A stretch of DNA of 64,000 nucleotides, taken from contig NZ_JACXBU010000001.1 of assembly GCF_014700075.1 (NCBI RefSeq), positions 62,001 to 126,000 on the forward strand, given 5' to 3'. Of this stretch, positions 17,973 through 26,914 are shown piece by piece. Both the position numbers and the translations under genes were made by a program. The first letter of the stretch is position 1, and every line of letters begins with the position of its first letter. The notes below the pieces were generated by a model. That model was not told the DNA's origin, ran no database searches, and saw only the letters and a program-made list of their open reading frames with translations. The stretch is from Pseudomonas sp. JM0905a (lineage in GTDB: Bacteria > Pseudomonadota > Gammaproteobacteria > Pseudomonadales > Pseudomonadaceae).

Positions 17973-19235
17973 TTACCGGTCCACCATCGGAGCCCCCTCC
18001 GCTTCCAGGCAGCGCAATGTGTCGATTCGCGCCGGCGATAGCGGCGGCCGTGGCGAGGGGGGCGTCCAGCCGAACAGGAACTGGCCGGCAGCGCCACATA
18101 CCCGCCCCTGGCAAGCTCCCATACCGCAACGGTTGTGCAGCTTGGCGTCGTTCCAATTGCAGCGGTTGGCCAGTTCGGCGAATGGCACGTCTTCGCAACG
18201 GCAGACCAGGGTATCCGCTTGCGCCAGGGACTTGAGCTTCGGATCGAGCGCAAAACTGTGCGCCAGAGCGTCGGCGAAGCCCTGCCAGTGGCGCCGTTGC
18301 GGCCAGAGCGCGCGGGCGAGGTCACGATTGCCTACGGCGGCGTGACCGGCGATGGCGCCTTCAACCAGGGCCAGTTCGCTGCCGCCGAAGCCAGTGCATT
18401 CACCCGCGGCGAAATGGTCATCCAGGCTGCAGGCCTGCCAGTCGTCCACGGCGATAGCCTGTTGCTCCACGCGGCACCCCAGCAACTCGCCGAGCTGGGT
18501 ATTGGGGATCAGGCCGAAACCGCAGGCCAGACGATCGCAGGGGATTTCCACCACCTTGGTGCCCTGTTGCAGGCGAACGGCTTCGAGGCGTTCGCGACCC
18601 AGGGCAGCGAGCACATGACTGGACGGGCGGTAACCGACATCCAGCAGTCCCATGGCTTGCATGGCCTTGCCCGGCCAACGCAGCAGCCGGGCGGAAAACC
18701 CGGCCAGGGTCGTGAGTGAGGCCTGCTCGGCCACGCGCAGAACCGAGGCGCCGGCATTGCGGGCGGTCGCCGCACTGGCCAGCAGCAGTGGGCCGCTGCC
18801 GGCGATGACGATCCGTTCCCCAGTCACCGGCAGGCCGCCCTTGATCAGCGCTTGCAAGCCACCGGCACCGGTGACGCCGGGCAGCGTCCAGCCGGGAAAC
18901 GGCAGCAGCAGCTCGCGGGCGCCGATGCAGAGGATGAGTTTGTCGTAGGTCAGCGTCCAACCGCGTTCGGCGTCTTCCACAAGCAGTCGCTTGGCGCCGG
19001 CCAGGGCGACCACGCGGGTACCGCTGAACACCAGGACGTTGTCGGCCTCCATCAGGGCTTGGCGCAGCGTCCGGGCCTTTTCGGGCAGATGCGCCAGCGG
19101 TCCGTCCCGCCATATCTGGCCGCCGGGGGCCGGGTTGTCGTCGATCACGGCGATACGTGCGCCGCTCGGGGCGGCAGCCAGGGCCGCCGCCATGCCGGCG
19201 GGGCCGGCGCCGATGATCAGCAGGTCGACCTTCAT
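17973..19235 (-). CDS. D-hydroxyproline dehydrogenase alpha subunit (FAD, BFD-type 2Fe-2S)
   Basis: 420 residues from ATG 19235 (MKVDLLIIGAGPAGMAAALAA, an FAD-binding Rossmann motif). The middle is a pyridine-nucleotide-disulphide-type oxidoreductase. The C terminus, from about residue 345, has the cysteine pattern LVCRCEDVPF...RCGMGACQGRVC of a bacterioferritin-associated-ferredoxin-like 2Fe-2S domain. Together with the next two genes it forms the heteromeric amino acid dehydrogenase that oxidises cis-4-hydroxy-D-proline and passes electrons to the respiratory chain. The start overlaps the small iron-sulphur subunit gene by four bases. Names such as lhpF have been used for this subunit. Confidence 0.85.
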   Translation of the reverse strand: MKVDLLIIGAGPAGMAAALAAAPSGARIAVIDDNPAPGGQIWRDGPLAHLPEKARTLRQALMEADNVLVFSGTRVVALAGAKRLLVEDAERGWTLTYDKLILCIGARELLLPFPGWTLPGVTGAGGLQALIKGGLPVTGERIVIAGSGPLLLASAATARNAGASVLRVAEQASLTTLAGFSARLLRWPGKAMQAMGLLDVGYRPSSHVLAALGRERLEAVRLQQGTKVVEIPCDRLACGFGLIPNTQLGELLGCRVEQQAIAVDDWQACSLDDHFAAGECTGFGGSELALVEGAIAGHAAVGNRDLARALWPQRRHWQGFADALAHSFALDPKLKSLAQADTLVCRCEDVPFAELANRCNWNDAKLHNRCGMGACQGRVCGAAGQFLFGWTPPSPRPPLSPARIDTLRCLEAEGAPMVDR

Positions 19236-19468
19236 GCTTGCGTCTCCACCTGCATGCCGGCCTGGCACAGCGTCTGGCAGGCGAGGCGACGCCGGCCGTC
19301 GATGGTCACCCGGCATTCCTGGCAAACGCCCATGCCGCAGAAAGGCGCGCGACGCTGGCCGCTGACCGAGGTGCGGCTGGTGCCGTCGCCGCATCGGGCG
19401 AGCGCGGCGGCCACTGTGGTGCCCGCCGTGACGATGACGCTGCGGCCGTCCAGGCTGAGTTCGATCAT
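19232..19468 (-). CDS. D-hydroxyproline dehydrogenase small 2Fe-2S subunit
   Basis: 78 residues with the plant-type ferredoxin cysteine set: CGMGVCQEC followed by RRRLACQTLC. It overlaps both flanking genes by four bases, so it is translationally coupled to the two FAD subunits. Its job is electron transfer between the flavins of the heteromeric dehydrogenase. The name lhpE has been used for this gene in Pseudomonas. Confidence 0.85.
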   Translation of the reverse strand: MIELSLDGRSVIVTAGTTVAAALARCGDGTSRTSVSGQRRAPFCGMGVCQECRVTIDGRRRLACQTLCQAGMQVETQA

Positions 19469-20583
19469 CCTTCTGCTCCTGCCGCGAGCACGCGGGAAAA
19501 ACGCTCCAGGCTGTAGGCGGAGCCGGAAATGGGCAGGCGTTCGCCGAGCAGGCCGGCTACCAACAGCCGCGCGGTAGCGGGTGCCGTGGTCACGCCCAGC
19601 CCCTCATGTCCGACGGCGAGCCAAAGGCCGGACTGGTCGGGGTGCTGGCCGATAATGGGCAGGCCATCCGGCGTGGCGGCGCGAAAGCCGGTCCAGCAGC
19701 GAATGGCGTTGAGATTGCCGAGGCCCGGCAGGTATTCCAGCGCCCTGGCCAGCATGCGGCCGAGGACCGGACCTTCGATCTGGGGATCCTGCGTGTCGAA
19801 CTGGCGCGACGAGCCCAGCAGGATCTGGCCGGTGGGTCGAGGCTGCGCGTTGAAGGCCACCGATGTCCCGCTGTTGGCATGGGCGCTGCTGGCATAGCCC
19901 AGCTCCACCAGCTGGTGATGGATCTGGCCGGGGTAGCGGTCGGTAATCAGCAGATGCCCCTTCTTCGGCGCAATTGGCAGACCCGGACATAGCGCTGGCG
20001 CCTGGATGCCGTTCGCCAGAATCACCGCCCCGGCGTCAAGTTGGCGACCATCGTCCAGGCGCACACGGGAACCTCGGATGATGCTGACCCGGGCACGCTC
20101 GCGAGTGATGGCGTTGCCCCCCAGGTGAAGCAGCCATTGGGCGGTGTTCGGCGCGTAGAGAATGCCGTCGCCACTGACCCTGAGGGCGCCCTTGAGGCCT
20201 GGATGCAGCATGGGTTCCAGGGTCTGGAGCCGGTTCGCGTCGAGCAGCTCACAGGCGATGTCCTGCTCGCGCAGGTTGGCGGCCTTGCGTTCCGCTTCGT
20301 GCATTTCCGCCTCATTGGCTGCCAGCCACAGGGTGCCGCAATTGCGATAGGCGCAGCTGTCGTCGAGCCGTGGGGCCCACTGGCGCCAGAGGTCCAGCGA
20401 GTAGCTGCAGAGCGCCAGTTCCGCCGGGTTGTCGTCCATGGCCACCAGGTGCCCCATTCCGGCGCCGGTGGCACCACCCTGGCCGCTGTCCAGGACCAGC
20501 ACCTTCATGCCGCGTTGGGCCAGTTCATGGGCGCAGGCGCTACCGACGATCCCGGCGCCGATGACGATGACGTCCGCTGTCAC
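19465..20583 (-). CDS. lhpB: D-hydroxyproline dehydrogenase beta subunit (DAO-family FAD)
   Basis: 372 residues from GTG 20583, whose GTGA overlaps the epimerase stop; the upstream reading frame is the antisense of the epimerase and is not used. The N terminus [25 protein letters not shown] is the FAD motif of D-amino acid oxidase-like dehydrogenases, and the C-terminal [17 protein letters not shown] and [14 protein letters not shown] stretches are the usual DadA/SoxB-type signature. This is the catalytic subunit that turns cis-4-hydroxy-D-proline into pyrroline-4-hydroxy-2-carboxylate. Confidence 0.87.
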   Translation of the reverse strand: MTADVIVIGAGIVGSACAHELAQRGMKVLVLDSGQGGATGAGMGHLVAMDDNPAELALCSYSLDLWRQWAPRLDDSCAYRNCGTLWLAANEAEMHEAERKAANLREQDIACELLDANRLQTLEPMLHPGLKGALRVSGDGILYAPNTAQWLLHLGGNAITRERARVSIIRGSRVRLDDGRQLDAGAVILANGIQAPALCPGLPIAPKKGHLLITDRYPGQIHHQLVELGYASSAHANSGTSVAFNAQPRPTGQILLGSSRQFDTQDPQIEGPVLGRMLARALEYLPGLGNLNAIRCWTGFRAATPDGLPIIGQHPDQSGLWLAVGHEGLGVTTAPATARLLVAGLLGERLPISGSAYSLERFSRVLAAGAEG

Positions 20584-21515
20584 AGGCGAATGCCCCAGGC
20601 GAACGGATCGTCCTCTTCCAGCAGAAGAGTGGCTTCGGCACTCATGTGGGCGCGGCCGCGAATGGTCGGCACGATTCTGCCGCCTTCCAGCCACTCGAAG
20701 CGCCCCTCGAACTGGCTGCCAATGACGCTCGCCTGGCGCCAGGGTTCGCCCGCGGCCAGCTTGCCGTCTGCAGCGAGACAAGCCAGCTTGGCGCTGGTGC
20801 CGGTGCCGCAGGGGGAGCGATCGTAGGCCTTGCCGGGACAGAGCACGAAGTTGCGGCTGTCGGCGTCGGCGTCTTCGGCGAACAGCTCGATATGGTCGAT
20901 TTCCCCGCCGTCCTCGCCGCGAATGCCCTGGTCCTCCAGGGCCTGCTTCACGGCGCAGGTGTAGGCGGTGAGGGCGTCGAGGTTGTCGCCGGCTACCCGT
21001 TGGCCGTGGTCGGCGATCAGGAAGAACCAGTTGCCGCCCCAGGCGATGTCGCCGACCACTCGGCCGATGCCTGGTACTTCCAGCTGGACGTCCTTGCGGT
21101 AGCGATAGGCCGGCACGTTGCGCACGCTGACCGAACGGTCCTCATGCAACGTGGCTTCCACTGTGCCGACCGGCGTTTCGATGCGATGAGTGCCAGGCTG
21201 GATACGCCCCAGATGGGCCAGGGATGCGACCAGGCCGATGGTCCCGTGGCCACACATGCCGAGGTAGCCGGTGTTGTTGAAAAAGATGACTCCGGCACAG
21301 GCGCTCGGGTCCTGCGGTTCGCAGAGCAGGGCGCCAACCAGCACGTCGCTGCCTCGGGGTTCGAGCACGGCAGCGGCGCGCCAGGCATCGAATCGTTCGG
21401 CGAGAACGCGCCGGCGTTCAGCCATGTTTCCCCGGCCAAGGTCAGGGAAACCGTCGATTACCAGGCGGGTAGGTTCGCCGCCGGTGTGCGAATCGATAAC
21501 GCGGATGCTCTTCAT
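20580..21515 (-). CDS. lhpA: 4-hydroxyproline 2-epimerase
   Basis: 311 residues from ATG 21515, with AAGG six bases upstream; a GTG two codons earlier is less likely. Both catalytic cysteines are present: Cys88 in GMCGHGTIG and Cys235 in [11 protein letters not shown], the Cys/Cys pair expected of an epimerase. It inverts trans-4-hydroxy-L-proline to cis-4-hydroxy-D-proline without a cofactor, the entry step of the pathway. It heads a four-gene unit in which every junction overlaps by four bases (epimerase, beta, 2Fe-2S, alpha). Confidence 0.92.
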   Translation of the reverse strand: MKSIRVIDSHTGGEPTRLVIDGFPDLGRGNMAERRRVLAERFDAWRAAAVLEPRGSDVLVGALLCEPQDPSACAGVIFFNNTGYLGMCGHGTIGLVASLAHLGRIQPGTHRIETPVGTVEATLHEDRSVSVRNVPAYRYRKDVQLEVPGIGRVVGDIAWGGNWFFLIADHGQRVAGDNLDALTAYTCAVKQALEDQGIRGEDGGEIDHIELFAEDADADSRNFVLCPGKAYDRSPCGTGTSAKLACLAADGKLAAGEPWRQASVIGSQFEGRFEWLEGGRIVPTIRGRAHMSAEATLLLEEDDPFAWGIRL

Positions 21516-21631
21516 GGACACCTTCCCCTGCTGTGGACATTTCCTGGCAAGGGTGGCGCCGCAGGAGCCTTGGCGGCTTGAGGGATTTCATTCCGGCCCG
21601 TGACGAAATCGGCACAGGCCGGAGAGGGCGG

Positions 21632-22519
21632 TCAGCTGCGCCGTTCGACGATGTAGCGGGCCAGGGCGCGCAGCGGCTCGGCGGCATCGCCGAGGTTGGT
21701 GGTGGCGCGCAGGGCCTGGTCGCGCAGTTCCAGTGCATAGGCCTTGGCGTTATCGAGGCCGAGCAGGGAAGGGTAGGTGGGCTTGTCGTGGGCCTGGTCC
21801 TTGCCTTGGGTCTTGCCCAGGGTGGCGGTATCGCTCTCCACGTCGAGGATGTCGTCCTGCACCTGGAAGGCCAGGCCGATGGCGCGGGCGTAGATGCGCA
21901 GCGCCGCCAGGGAGGCCGGGTCGGCCTGGCCGCTGGCCAGGGCGCCGAGGCGCACGCTGGCTTCGATCAGCGCGCCGGTCTTGTGCCGGTGCATGGCCTC
22001 CAGGGCCGCCTGGTCGAGCTTCAGGCCAACCGATCCGAGGTCGATGGCCTGGCCGCCAACCATGCCGGCGGGGCCAGCGGCATGGCTGAGGCTGGCGATC
22101 ATCGCCAGGCGGATTTCGGCGTCCTGCGGGTTGCGCATGGGATCGGCCAGCACTTCGAAGGCCAATGCCTGCAGGCCGTCGCCAGCGAGGATGGCGGTCG
22201 CTTCATCGAAGGCGATATGGGTGGTGGGCTGGCCACGGCGCAGGTCGTCGTCGTCCATCGCCGGAAGGTCGTCGTGGACCAGAGAGTAGGCGTGGATCAG
22301 TTCCACCGCGCAGGCCGCGCCGTCGGCACGGGCCGCATCACCGCCGAGTGCTTCGCAGGCGGCGTAGACCAGCAGCGGGCGTACGCGCTTGCCACCGTTC
22401 ACCACGCTGTAGCGCATGGCCTGGTAGAGGCGATCCAGCGGGGCGAGCGGGGGGACGAACAGCTCGGCGAGGGCGGCGTCCACGCGTTCCTGGCAGCGGG
22501 CCTGGTAGCTGGTGATCAT
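21632..22519 (-). CDS. ispA: Farnesyl diphosphate synthase (polyprenyl synthase)
   Basis: 295 residues from ATG 22519, overlapping the xseB stop by four bases. First aspartate-rich motif [10 protein letters not shown] starts at residue 83 (YSLVHDD), second is [11 protein letters not shown] with the downstream [15 protein letters not shown] typical of IspA; the GGKRVRP substrate motif is at 42-48. It joins isopentenyl and dimethylallyl units into farnesyl diphosphate in the cytoplasm. In related genomes dxs follows directly; here the hydroxyproline cluster does. Confidence 0.95.
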   Translation of the reverse strand: MITSYQARCQERVDAALAELFVPPLAPLDRLYQAMRYSVVNGGKRVRPLLVYAACEALGGDAARADGAACAVELIHAYSLVHDDLPAMDDDDLRRGQPTTHIAFDEATAILAGDGLQALAFEVLADPMRNPQDAEIRLAMIASLSHAAGPAGMVGGQAIDLGSVGLKLDQAALEAMHRHKTGALIEASVRLGALASGQADPASLAALRIYARAIGLAFQVQDDILDVESDTATLGKTQGKDQAHDKPTYPSLLGLDNAKAYALELRDQALRATTNLGDAAEPLRALARYIVERRS

Positions 22520-22758
22520 GCTTGCTCGTCCGCGTCGAAGGGCGCTTCTTCCAGCTGGCCATCGCGCTCCAGCAGGATCTGCACCTTCTGCTCCGCCTGG
22601 GTCAGCGAGGCCTGGCACTCGCGGGTCAGGCGAATACCCTGCTCGAAGGCACTGAGGGAGTCCTCCAGCGACAGTTCGCCGCTTTCCAGGCGCTCCACAA
22701 GGGCCTGCAGGTCGGCGAGGGACTGTTCGAAATCGGGGGTGGCTTTCTTGCGGGCCAT
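22516..22758 (-). CDS. xseB: Exodeoxyribonuclease VII small subunit
   Basis: 80 residues starting [20 protein letters not shown], the standard XseB length and sequence, with the helical [16 protein letters not shown] segment. It partners XseA in degrading single-stranded DNA. The in-frame upstream start at 22794 is not used because the homologues begin with MARKK. The four-base overlap with ispA shows they are one operon. Confidence 0.94.
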   Translation of the reverse strand: MARKKATPDFEQSLADLQALVERLESGELSLEDSLSAFEQGIRLTRECQASLTQAEQKVQILLERDGQLEEAPFDADEQA

Positions 22759-22877
22759 GATGCTGTCTCGCGGCGGTCGAATCGGGCGCGACACTAGCAG
22801 AGCCGTATCTTGCGGGCAAATGATGGGGGCGGATGGTCGTCGGGCAATGGCGATGCGCCCCTACAAGGGAGTCCGGG

Positions 22878-23636
22878 TCAGGTTATGGCGAAGTAATACG
22901 CCGTCATCCCCGTTCCTACCGCAATCACCAGCCAGCGCAGCCACCGGGTCGGCAGTTTCCGCGCCAGCGCACCGCCGCAGTAGCCACCGCAACTGGCCGC
23001 GCCCAGCAGTACCGCCAGCTCGCTCCAGCTCACCCGGCCCGCCGCCACGAAGGTCACCACCGCCACGCTGTAGATGGTGCTGGACAGCAGGTTCTTCAGC
23101 GCGTTGGCGCGCAGCAGCGGATGGCCCTCGATGGAGAAGGCCGCCAGTTGCAGGATGCCCATGCCGGCGCCGAAGTAGCCGCCGTAGAGGGCGACCAGGG
23201 TGTGGCTCAGGCTGCTGCCGATGCCGTGAGGCGGCAGGTCACCGGCCCCTTGCCGGCGGTTGATCAGTTTGCTCAGCCAGGGGCTGGCGGCGAACAGCAG
23301 GGTGGCGGCCAGCAACAGCCAGGGAATCAGCCGGCGAAAGGTTTCGTCGCCACCAGCGAGCAACAGCAGGCCGCCGCCTAGGCCGCCCAGCAGGGACAGG
23401 AGTACCAGCGGCACCACATAGCGCCCCAGCGGACGCAACTGCTCCCGCGCCGCCCAACTGGCGGCCAGGCTGGCGGGCCAGAGGGCCACGGCATTGGTGG
23501 CGTTGGCGGTCACCGGCGGCAGACCGGCTGCGAGCAGGGCCGGGAAGGAGAAGAAGGTGCCGCCGCCGGCAAGGGCGTTCATGCCCCCGGCGGCGAAGCC
23601 GGCGACCAGCAGCAGGAAGAAATCGTGAAGGCTCAT
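22878..23636 (-). CDS. TauE/SafE-family membrane exporter
   Basis: 252 residues, strongly hydrophobic, with about seven to eight membrane segments. The duplicated family motif is visible at both halves: GGMNALAGGGTFFSFPALLAAG near the N terminus and GYFGAGMGILQLA near residue 155. The family moves sulphite, sulphonates or related organosulphur anions across the inner membrane; this member's substrate is unknown. It lies 119 bases downstream of xseB's start on the same strand, in the position of PA4041 of P. aeruginosa. Confidence 0.85.
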   Translation of the reverse strand: MSLHDFFLLLVAGFAAGGMNALAGGGTFFSFPALLAAGLPPVTANATNAVALWPASLAASWAAREQLRPLGRYVVPLVLLSLLGGLGGGLLLLAGGDETFRRLIPWLLLAATLLFAASPWLSKLINRRQGAGDLPPHGIGSSLSHTLVALYGGYFGAGMGILQLAAFSIEGHPLLRANALKNLLSSTIYSVAVVTFVAAGRVSWSELAVLLGAASCGGYCGGALARKLPTRWLRWLVIAVGTGMTAYYFAIT

Positions 23637-23699
23637 GTTCGGAGGCGCAAAAAAACCAGCAGGTTACCCCTGGGGGTGAGCGGTGGCAAAGCAGGGGTG

Positions 23700-23936
23700 A
23701 ACGGTCGCCGGCCGGATTGCCCGCCGACCAGTGAGCTGAATCGCTGATGAGTGGGAATACGCGAATTCGCGGTAGCAGTATCCTGTCAACAACTCGTATG
23801 GGGCGGGGGCAGTAGCCGCACGGAAGCCCACTCCACAAGCCTTCCCGAGCAGTAGTAGCGGAAGGCGACAAGGCAAAGTTCCACGCATTAGCGTCAGACC
23901 GGATTCGGGTTCAGCTGTCCCGCTTCCGGTCTTTTT
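23700..23936 (+). ncRNA. Candidate small RNA in TauE-lipoprotein gap
   Basis: A 354-base gap holds no credible gene but ends, on the plus strand, in a textbook intrinsic terminator at 23898-23936. Upstream sequence contains several self-complementary stretches (GCGAATTCGCG near 23770, GGGCGGGGGCAG..., CGGAAG...CTTCCC). Since both flanking genes lie on the minus strand, a plus-strand terminator with no plus-strand gene before it suggests an independent transcript. The 5' end is not defined and no known RNA family was recognised. The start coordinate is approximate. Confidence 0.4.
23898..23936 (+). terminator. Rho-independent terminator without a coding gene
   Basis: Stem ACCGGA/TCCGGT (23898-23903 and 23925-23930) extended by CGGG/CCCG (23906-23909 and 23919-23922) across small TT/CT bulges, followed by CTTTTT. 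It points on the plus strand, away from both neighbouring genes. Confidence 0.75.
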
Positions 23937-23990
23937 CATTTGTGGGTGAGTTGCGCCACGCGCACCAACGGTTGGCCGAGGGCCAATGCC

Positions 23991-24425
23991 TTACTTGGCC
24001 GGGGGTTCTTCCGCCAGCAAGGCAAAGCCTTCGCGGTTGTCGCTGACGATGCGGAAACGCTCGCTCTGGCCCGGCTCGATATGCGCGGCCTTTTCACGGC
24101 GGAGTCGGCCCTTGGAGCAGAGGGTGTCGTCGGTTTCGTCGATGCCGATGCCGACGATGCGGTCGCCCGGCGGAACCTGGAAGCTGGCGACTTCGCCTAT
24201 GCCGATGCGCGCCGCCAGCTGGCGGTCCACATGCACGGCGATGTAGCAGCCGCTGCCCAGCCCGCCCATGTCGCGGTTCACCACGATCTGTCCACCACCG
24301 GCTACCGGTTCTTGGAACGCCAGCAGGCGGTCGGCGGGGACCTGGGTGATCTGGCCCGGTTCCGTGCGGTAGGACGAACAGCCAGCGAGCAGGAGCATAG
24401 AAACGGCGGCACAGATCAGACGCAT
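23991..24425 (-). CDS. Small lipoprotein of unknown function
   Basis: 144 residues with a lipoprotein signal: MRLICAAVSMLLLAGC, lipobox LLAG followed by the lipidated cysteine at residue 16 and serines at +2/+3, which favours the outer membrane. The mature part is a compact beta-rich domain with an internal cysteine pair (GSGCYIAV and DDTLCSKG) that could form a disulphide. No known domain was recognised. It is separated from the TauE gene by the candidate RNA region. Confidence 0.8.
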   Translation of the reverse strand: MRLICAAVSMLLLAGCSSYRTEPGQITQVPADRLLAFQEPVAGGGQIVVNRDMGGLGSGCYIAVHVDRQLAARIGIGEVASFQVPPGDRIVGIGIDETDDTLCSKGRLRREKAAHIEPGQSERFRIVSDNREGFALLAEEPPAK

Positions 24426-24514
24426 GGAGCCCTCCTTGGGCGGAAAAGCGGAAGTGCTGCTGGAACTCTAGTGGATGCCCCGGGCTTTGCCATGGCAATC
24501 CCTGCGCGGACGCA

Positions 24515-26218
24515 TCAGCGCTGGCTCGTTGCATCCTCCGTCGGCAGCTTTTTCAGCCGGTAGGCCAGGGCGGGGCGGGTCATGCCCAGCAGCCGCGCAG
24601 CTTCCGACACGTTGTTCTGTGCGCGCTTCATCGCGCCTTGCATCAGCGCTTCCTCCACCGAGTCCAGGCTGACGCCGCTGTCGATCAGGCGTTCCACCCA
24701 GTCGGGCTCGACGCTCGGCAGCGCTTCCACCAGCACGCCGCTGCTGGAAAGGCCGATGCTCTGTGCTTCGTGGGACAGGTGCGGGAAGAGCGCGTCGGCG
24801 CTGATGCTCTGGTTGGCATCGGTGATGATCACCCCGCGTTCGACGAGGTTTTCCAGCTCGCGGATATTCCCCGGCCAGTCGTAGCGCATGCAGGCTTCCA
24901 GGGCTCGGTCGGAGAGGCCCAGGGTGTGCTTGCCGTAGGCGGTGTGCAGGCGCGCGAGGAAGTGATCCACCAGCAGCGGGATGTCTTCCTTGCGTTCGCG
25001 CAGGGAGGGAATGAATACCGGGTAGACGTTCAGCCGGTAGTAGAGGTCCGCGCGGAAACGGCCGTCCTTCACCGCCTTGGCCAGGTCCTCGTGAGTGGCC
25101 GCGATCACCCGGACGTCCACCTTACGGGTCTGCGAGTCGCCCACCCGTTCCAGCTCCTCCTCCTGCAGTACCCGCAGCAGGCTGGCCTGGGCGCGCGGGG
25201 TAAGCTCCACCACCTCGTCGAGGAACAGGGTGCCGCCGTTGGCGCGCTCGAAACGGCCCATACGCGACTGCTGGGCGCCGGTGTAGGCACCGCGTTCGAC
25301 ACCGAACAGCTCGGCTTCGATCAGGTCCGGTGGAATGGCCGCGCAGTTCAGCGCAACGAAGGGCCCGCCGGCGCGCTCGCTGCGCAGGTGCAGGCTGCGC
25401 GCCATGACTTCCTTGCCAACGCCGGTTTCTCCGAGCAGCAGGACCGACGCCTTGCCTGGCGCAGCCTTGTCGATCAGGGTGCAGGCCTTGCGGTAGAGCG
25501 GCGCCTTGCCGATGCCGTAGTACTGACCGGCGTCCTGTTCCAGGCGTTGGCGCATGGTCGCGACCTGGAGCCGCAGGGCCTGGAGTTCCTCGATGATCGG
25601 GTCGCTCTGGAAGTAGCGCATGAACGCCTCGGCGTCCTCCCACTCCTCCACCGGCTTGCCGACGATGCGGCAGCGCGAGTCGCCGCAGCCACGGCAGCTG
25701 ACCTCCTTGTAGAGCACCTGGCGACCGAGGAAGAACGACGAGTAGCTGATGGCGTAGCCGAGCAGGGTCCAGCATACCGGCTGGTCGGAGTGCAGGCCTT
25801 CGGCCCGGCAGTTTTCCACCTCGTAGGAGTTCTGCCATTCGAGGTCGGCGTAGAACTGGCCGTTCTCGATGTCGATGTTCATCGAAAGCGGCTCGACCTT
25901 GACCATGCCCTTGAGGGAGTGCAACTGCGGGCCGGTGAGGAACATCTCAACCGCATCGGCATCAGGGCGCAGCTTGCGCGCCAGCTCGGCGTCCTTCAGG
26001 CCGGACTGGTAACCCAGGCGCAGGAAGAATCCCTTGGCGCGTTCCTCGCCGAGCATCTCCACCAGCTCGCGGCGGAAGGAGCCCATGGCGGCGGACTGGA
26101 GCAGGAGCATGCGCTGCTCGTCGAGCCAGATCTTGCCCTCGTTACCGAGGAAGCGGACCCGGTCGGTCAGGTCCTTCAGGGTCGGGCTGTGCTCCGACGC
26201 CTTGTAATCAACTTTCAT
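24515..26218 (-). CDS. dmpR: Sigma-54-dependent phenol-sensing activator
   Basis: 567 residues, DmpR/XylR type. N-terminal sensor (about 1-210) with the V4R-like cysteine cluster VSCRGCGDSRCRI, which binds metal near the phenol site. AAA+ sigma-54 domain with Walker A GETGVGKE near 262, the GAYTGA form of the sigma-54 contact loop, and [12 protein letters not shown]-terminal Fis-type helix-turn-helix (NNVSEAARLLGMTRPALAYRLKKL). It is divergent from the phenol hydroxylase operon and should activate its promoter when phenols bind. DmpR itself is slightly shorter but equivalent in layout. Confidence 0.92.
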   Translation of the reverse strand: MKVDYKASEHSPTLKDLTDRVRFLGNEGKIWLDEQRMLLLQSAAMGSFRRELVEMLGEERAKGFFLRLGYQSGLKDAELARKLRPDADAVEMFLTGPQLHSLKGMVKVEPLSMNIDIENGQFYADLEWQNSYEVENCRAEGLHSDQPVCWTLLGYAISYSSFFLGRQVLYKEVSCRGCGDSRCRIVGKPVEEWEDAEAFMRYFQSDPIIEELQALRLQVATMRQRLEQDAGQYYGIGKAPLYRKACTLIDKAAPGKASVLLLGETGVGKEVMARSLHLRSERAGGPFVALNCAAIPPDLIEAELFGVERGAYTGAQQSRMGRFERANGGTLFLDEVVELTPRAQASLLRVLQEEELERVGDSQTRKVDVRVIAATHEDLAKAVKDGRFRADLYYRLNVYPVFIPSLRERKEDIPLLVDHFLARLHTAYGKHTLGLSDRALEACMRYDWPGNIRELENLVERGVIITDANQSISADALFPHLSHEAQSIGLSSSGVLVEALPSVEPDWVERLIDSGVSLDSVEEALMQGAMKRAQNNVSEAARLLGMTRPALAYRLKKLPTEDATSQR

Positions 26219-26399
26219 CGTGCTGCACCCCAGATTGTTCTTGTGCGGGGAGGCCGGCGAACCACCGCTCAGGCGGGCGGTTTGGAGGGTTCGACCGGGC
26301 GGCCGGTGGACGCAAGGAAGGGCCGCGTTCTTTTTTCTAAGCGGCCTGAAAGCCGCTCAAAAGTCAATCGGCTGTGTGGCAGGGGGAGGCCGATTGGCG

Positions 26400-26434
26400 A
26401 TTTGCTCAAAGCGGTCCGGGGCAATTGAGCAAAT
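26400..26434. promoter_or_regulatory. Probable activator-binding inverted repeat (UAS) for the phenol operon
   Basis: A perfect 10-base inverted repeat ATTTGCTCAA/TTGAGCAAAT (26400-26409 and 26425-26434) with a 15-base spacer is centred about 140 bases upstream of the -24/-12 promoter. TTGAGCAAAT-like half sites are what DmpR/XylR proteins bind, and the distance suits enhancer action by looping. Confidence 0.75.
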
Positions 26435-26551
26435 GGTGAAGGGCCGTCGCCCGGGCAGGCCGGTTCGGGTGGTGCCTTCTGTGCGTTGGTGCACTTTAAA
26501 CCCCAATTAAAACAATGGGTTGAGCTTTTTATGGCGGCGCCTTCAAGGCCC

Positions 26552-26567
26552 TGGCACAGCCGTTGCT
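26552..26567 (+). promoter_or_regulatory. Sigma-54 (-24/-12) promoter of phenol hydroxylase operon
   Basis: TGGCACAGCCGTTGCT matches the RpoN consensus at every conserved position, with the correct ten bases between GG and GC. It lies 36 bases before dmpK and is on the same strand. Confidence 0.9.
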
Positions 26568-26602
26568 CTGACCCAGGCAACCCGCCCATGGAGTTGCCTT
26601 GC

Positions 26603-26860
26603 ATGAGCCAGCCAGTGACCCGTTTCGATCAACTGCCGCGCTACGTCCGTGTGCGCAGCGAGCCCGACGCCACTTTCGTCGAGTTCGACTTCGCCATCGG
26701 CTATCCGGACCTCTTCGTCGAACTCGTCCTGCCGCGGGCGGCCTTCGCCAGCTTCTGCGAACAGAACCGGGTTCAACACATGGACGCGCAGATGGCCGAT
26801 GCCATCGACGCCGACATGGAGAAGTGGCGCTACGGCGAGAGCCGTGGCCAGGCCGACTGA
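26603..26860 (+). CDS. dmpK: Phenol hydroxylase accessory protein (P0)
   Basis: 85 residues from ATG 26603 (MSQPVTRFDQLPRYVRV); the in-frame ATG 117 bases upstream lies before the sigma-54 promoter and cannot be used. It matches the small DmpK/PhhK subunit, which helps insert iron into the oxygenase and is needed for growth on phenol though not for catalysis in vitro. First gene of a six-gene unit (K-L-M-N-O-P). Confidence 0.9.
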   Translation: MSQPVTRFDQLPRYVRVRSEPDATFVEFDFAIGYPDLFVELVLPRAAFASFCEQNRVQHMDAQMADAIDADMEKWRYGESRGQAD

Positions 26861-26914
26861 CCGCCCCGCAACGACGCGTCGGTTCCTCACAACAACAAGT
26901 ACAGGACGCCCTGC

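Noticed and set aside
23700-23900. Cobalamin riboswitch upstream of the TauE gene (minus strand)
   Set aside because: ACTGCCCCCGC and GACAGGATACTGC echo riboswitch boxes, but their order and the missing GCCACTG and GGTGAAATCC elements do not fit.
23664-23939. Minus-strand 91-codon frame in the candidate RNA gap
   Set aside because: Composition is repetitive and shows no family; its start lies inside a terminator hairpin.
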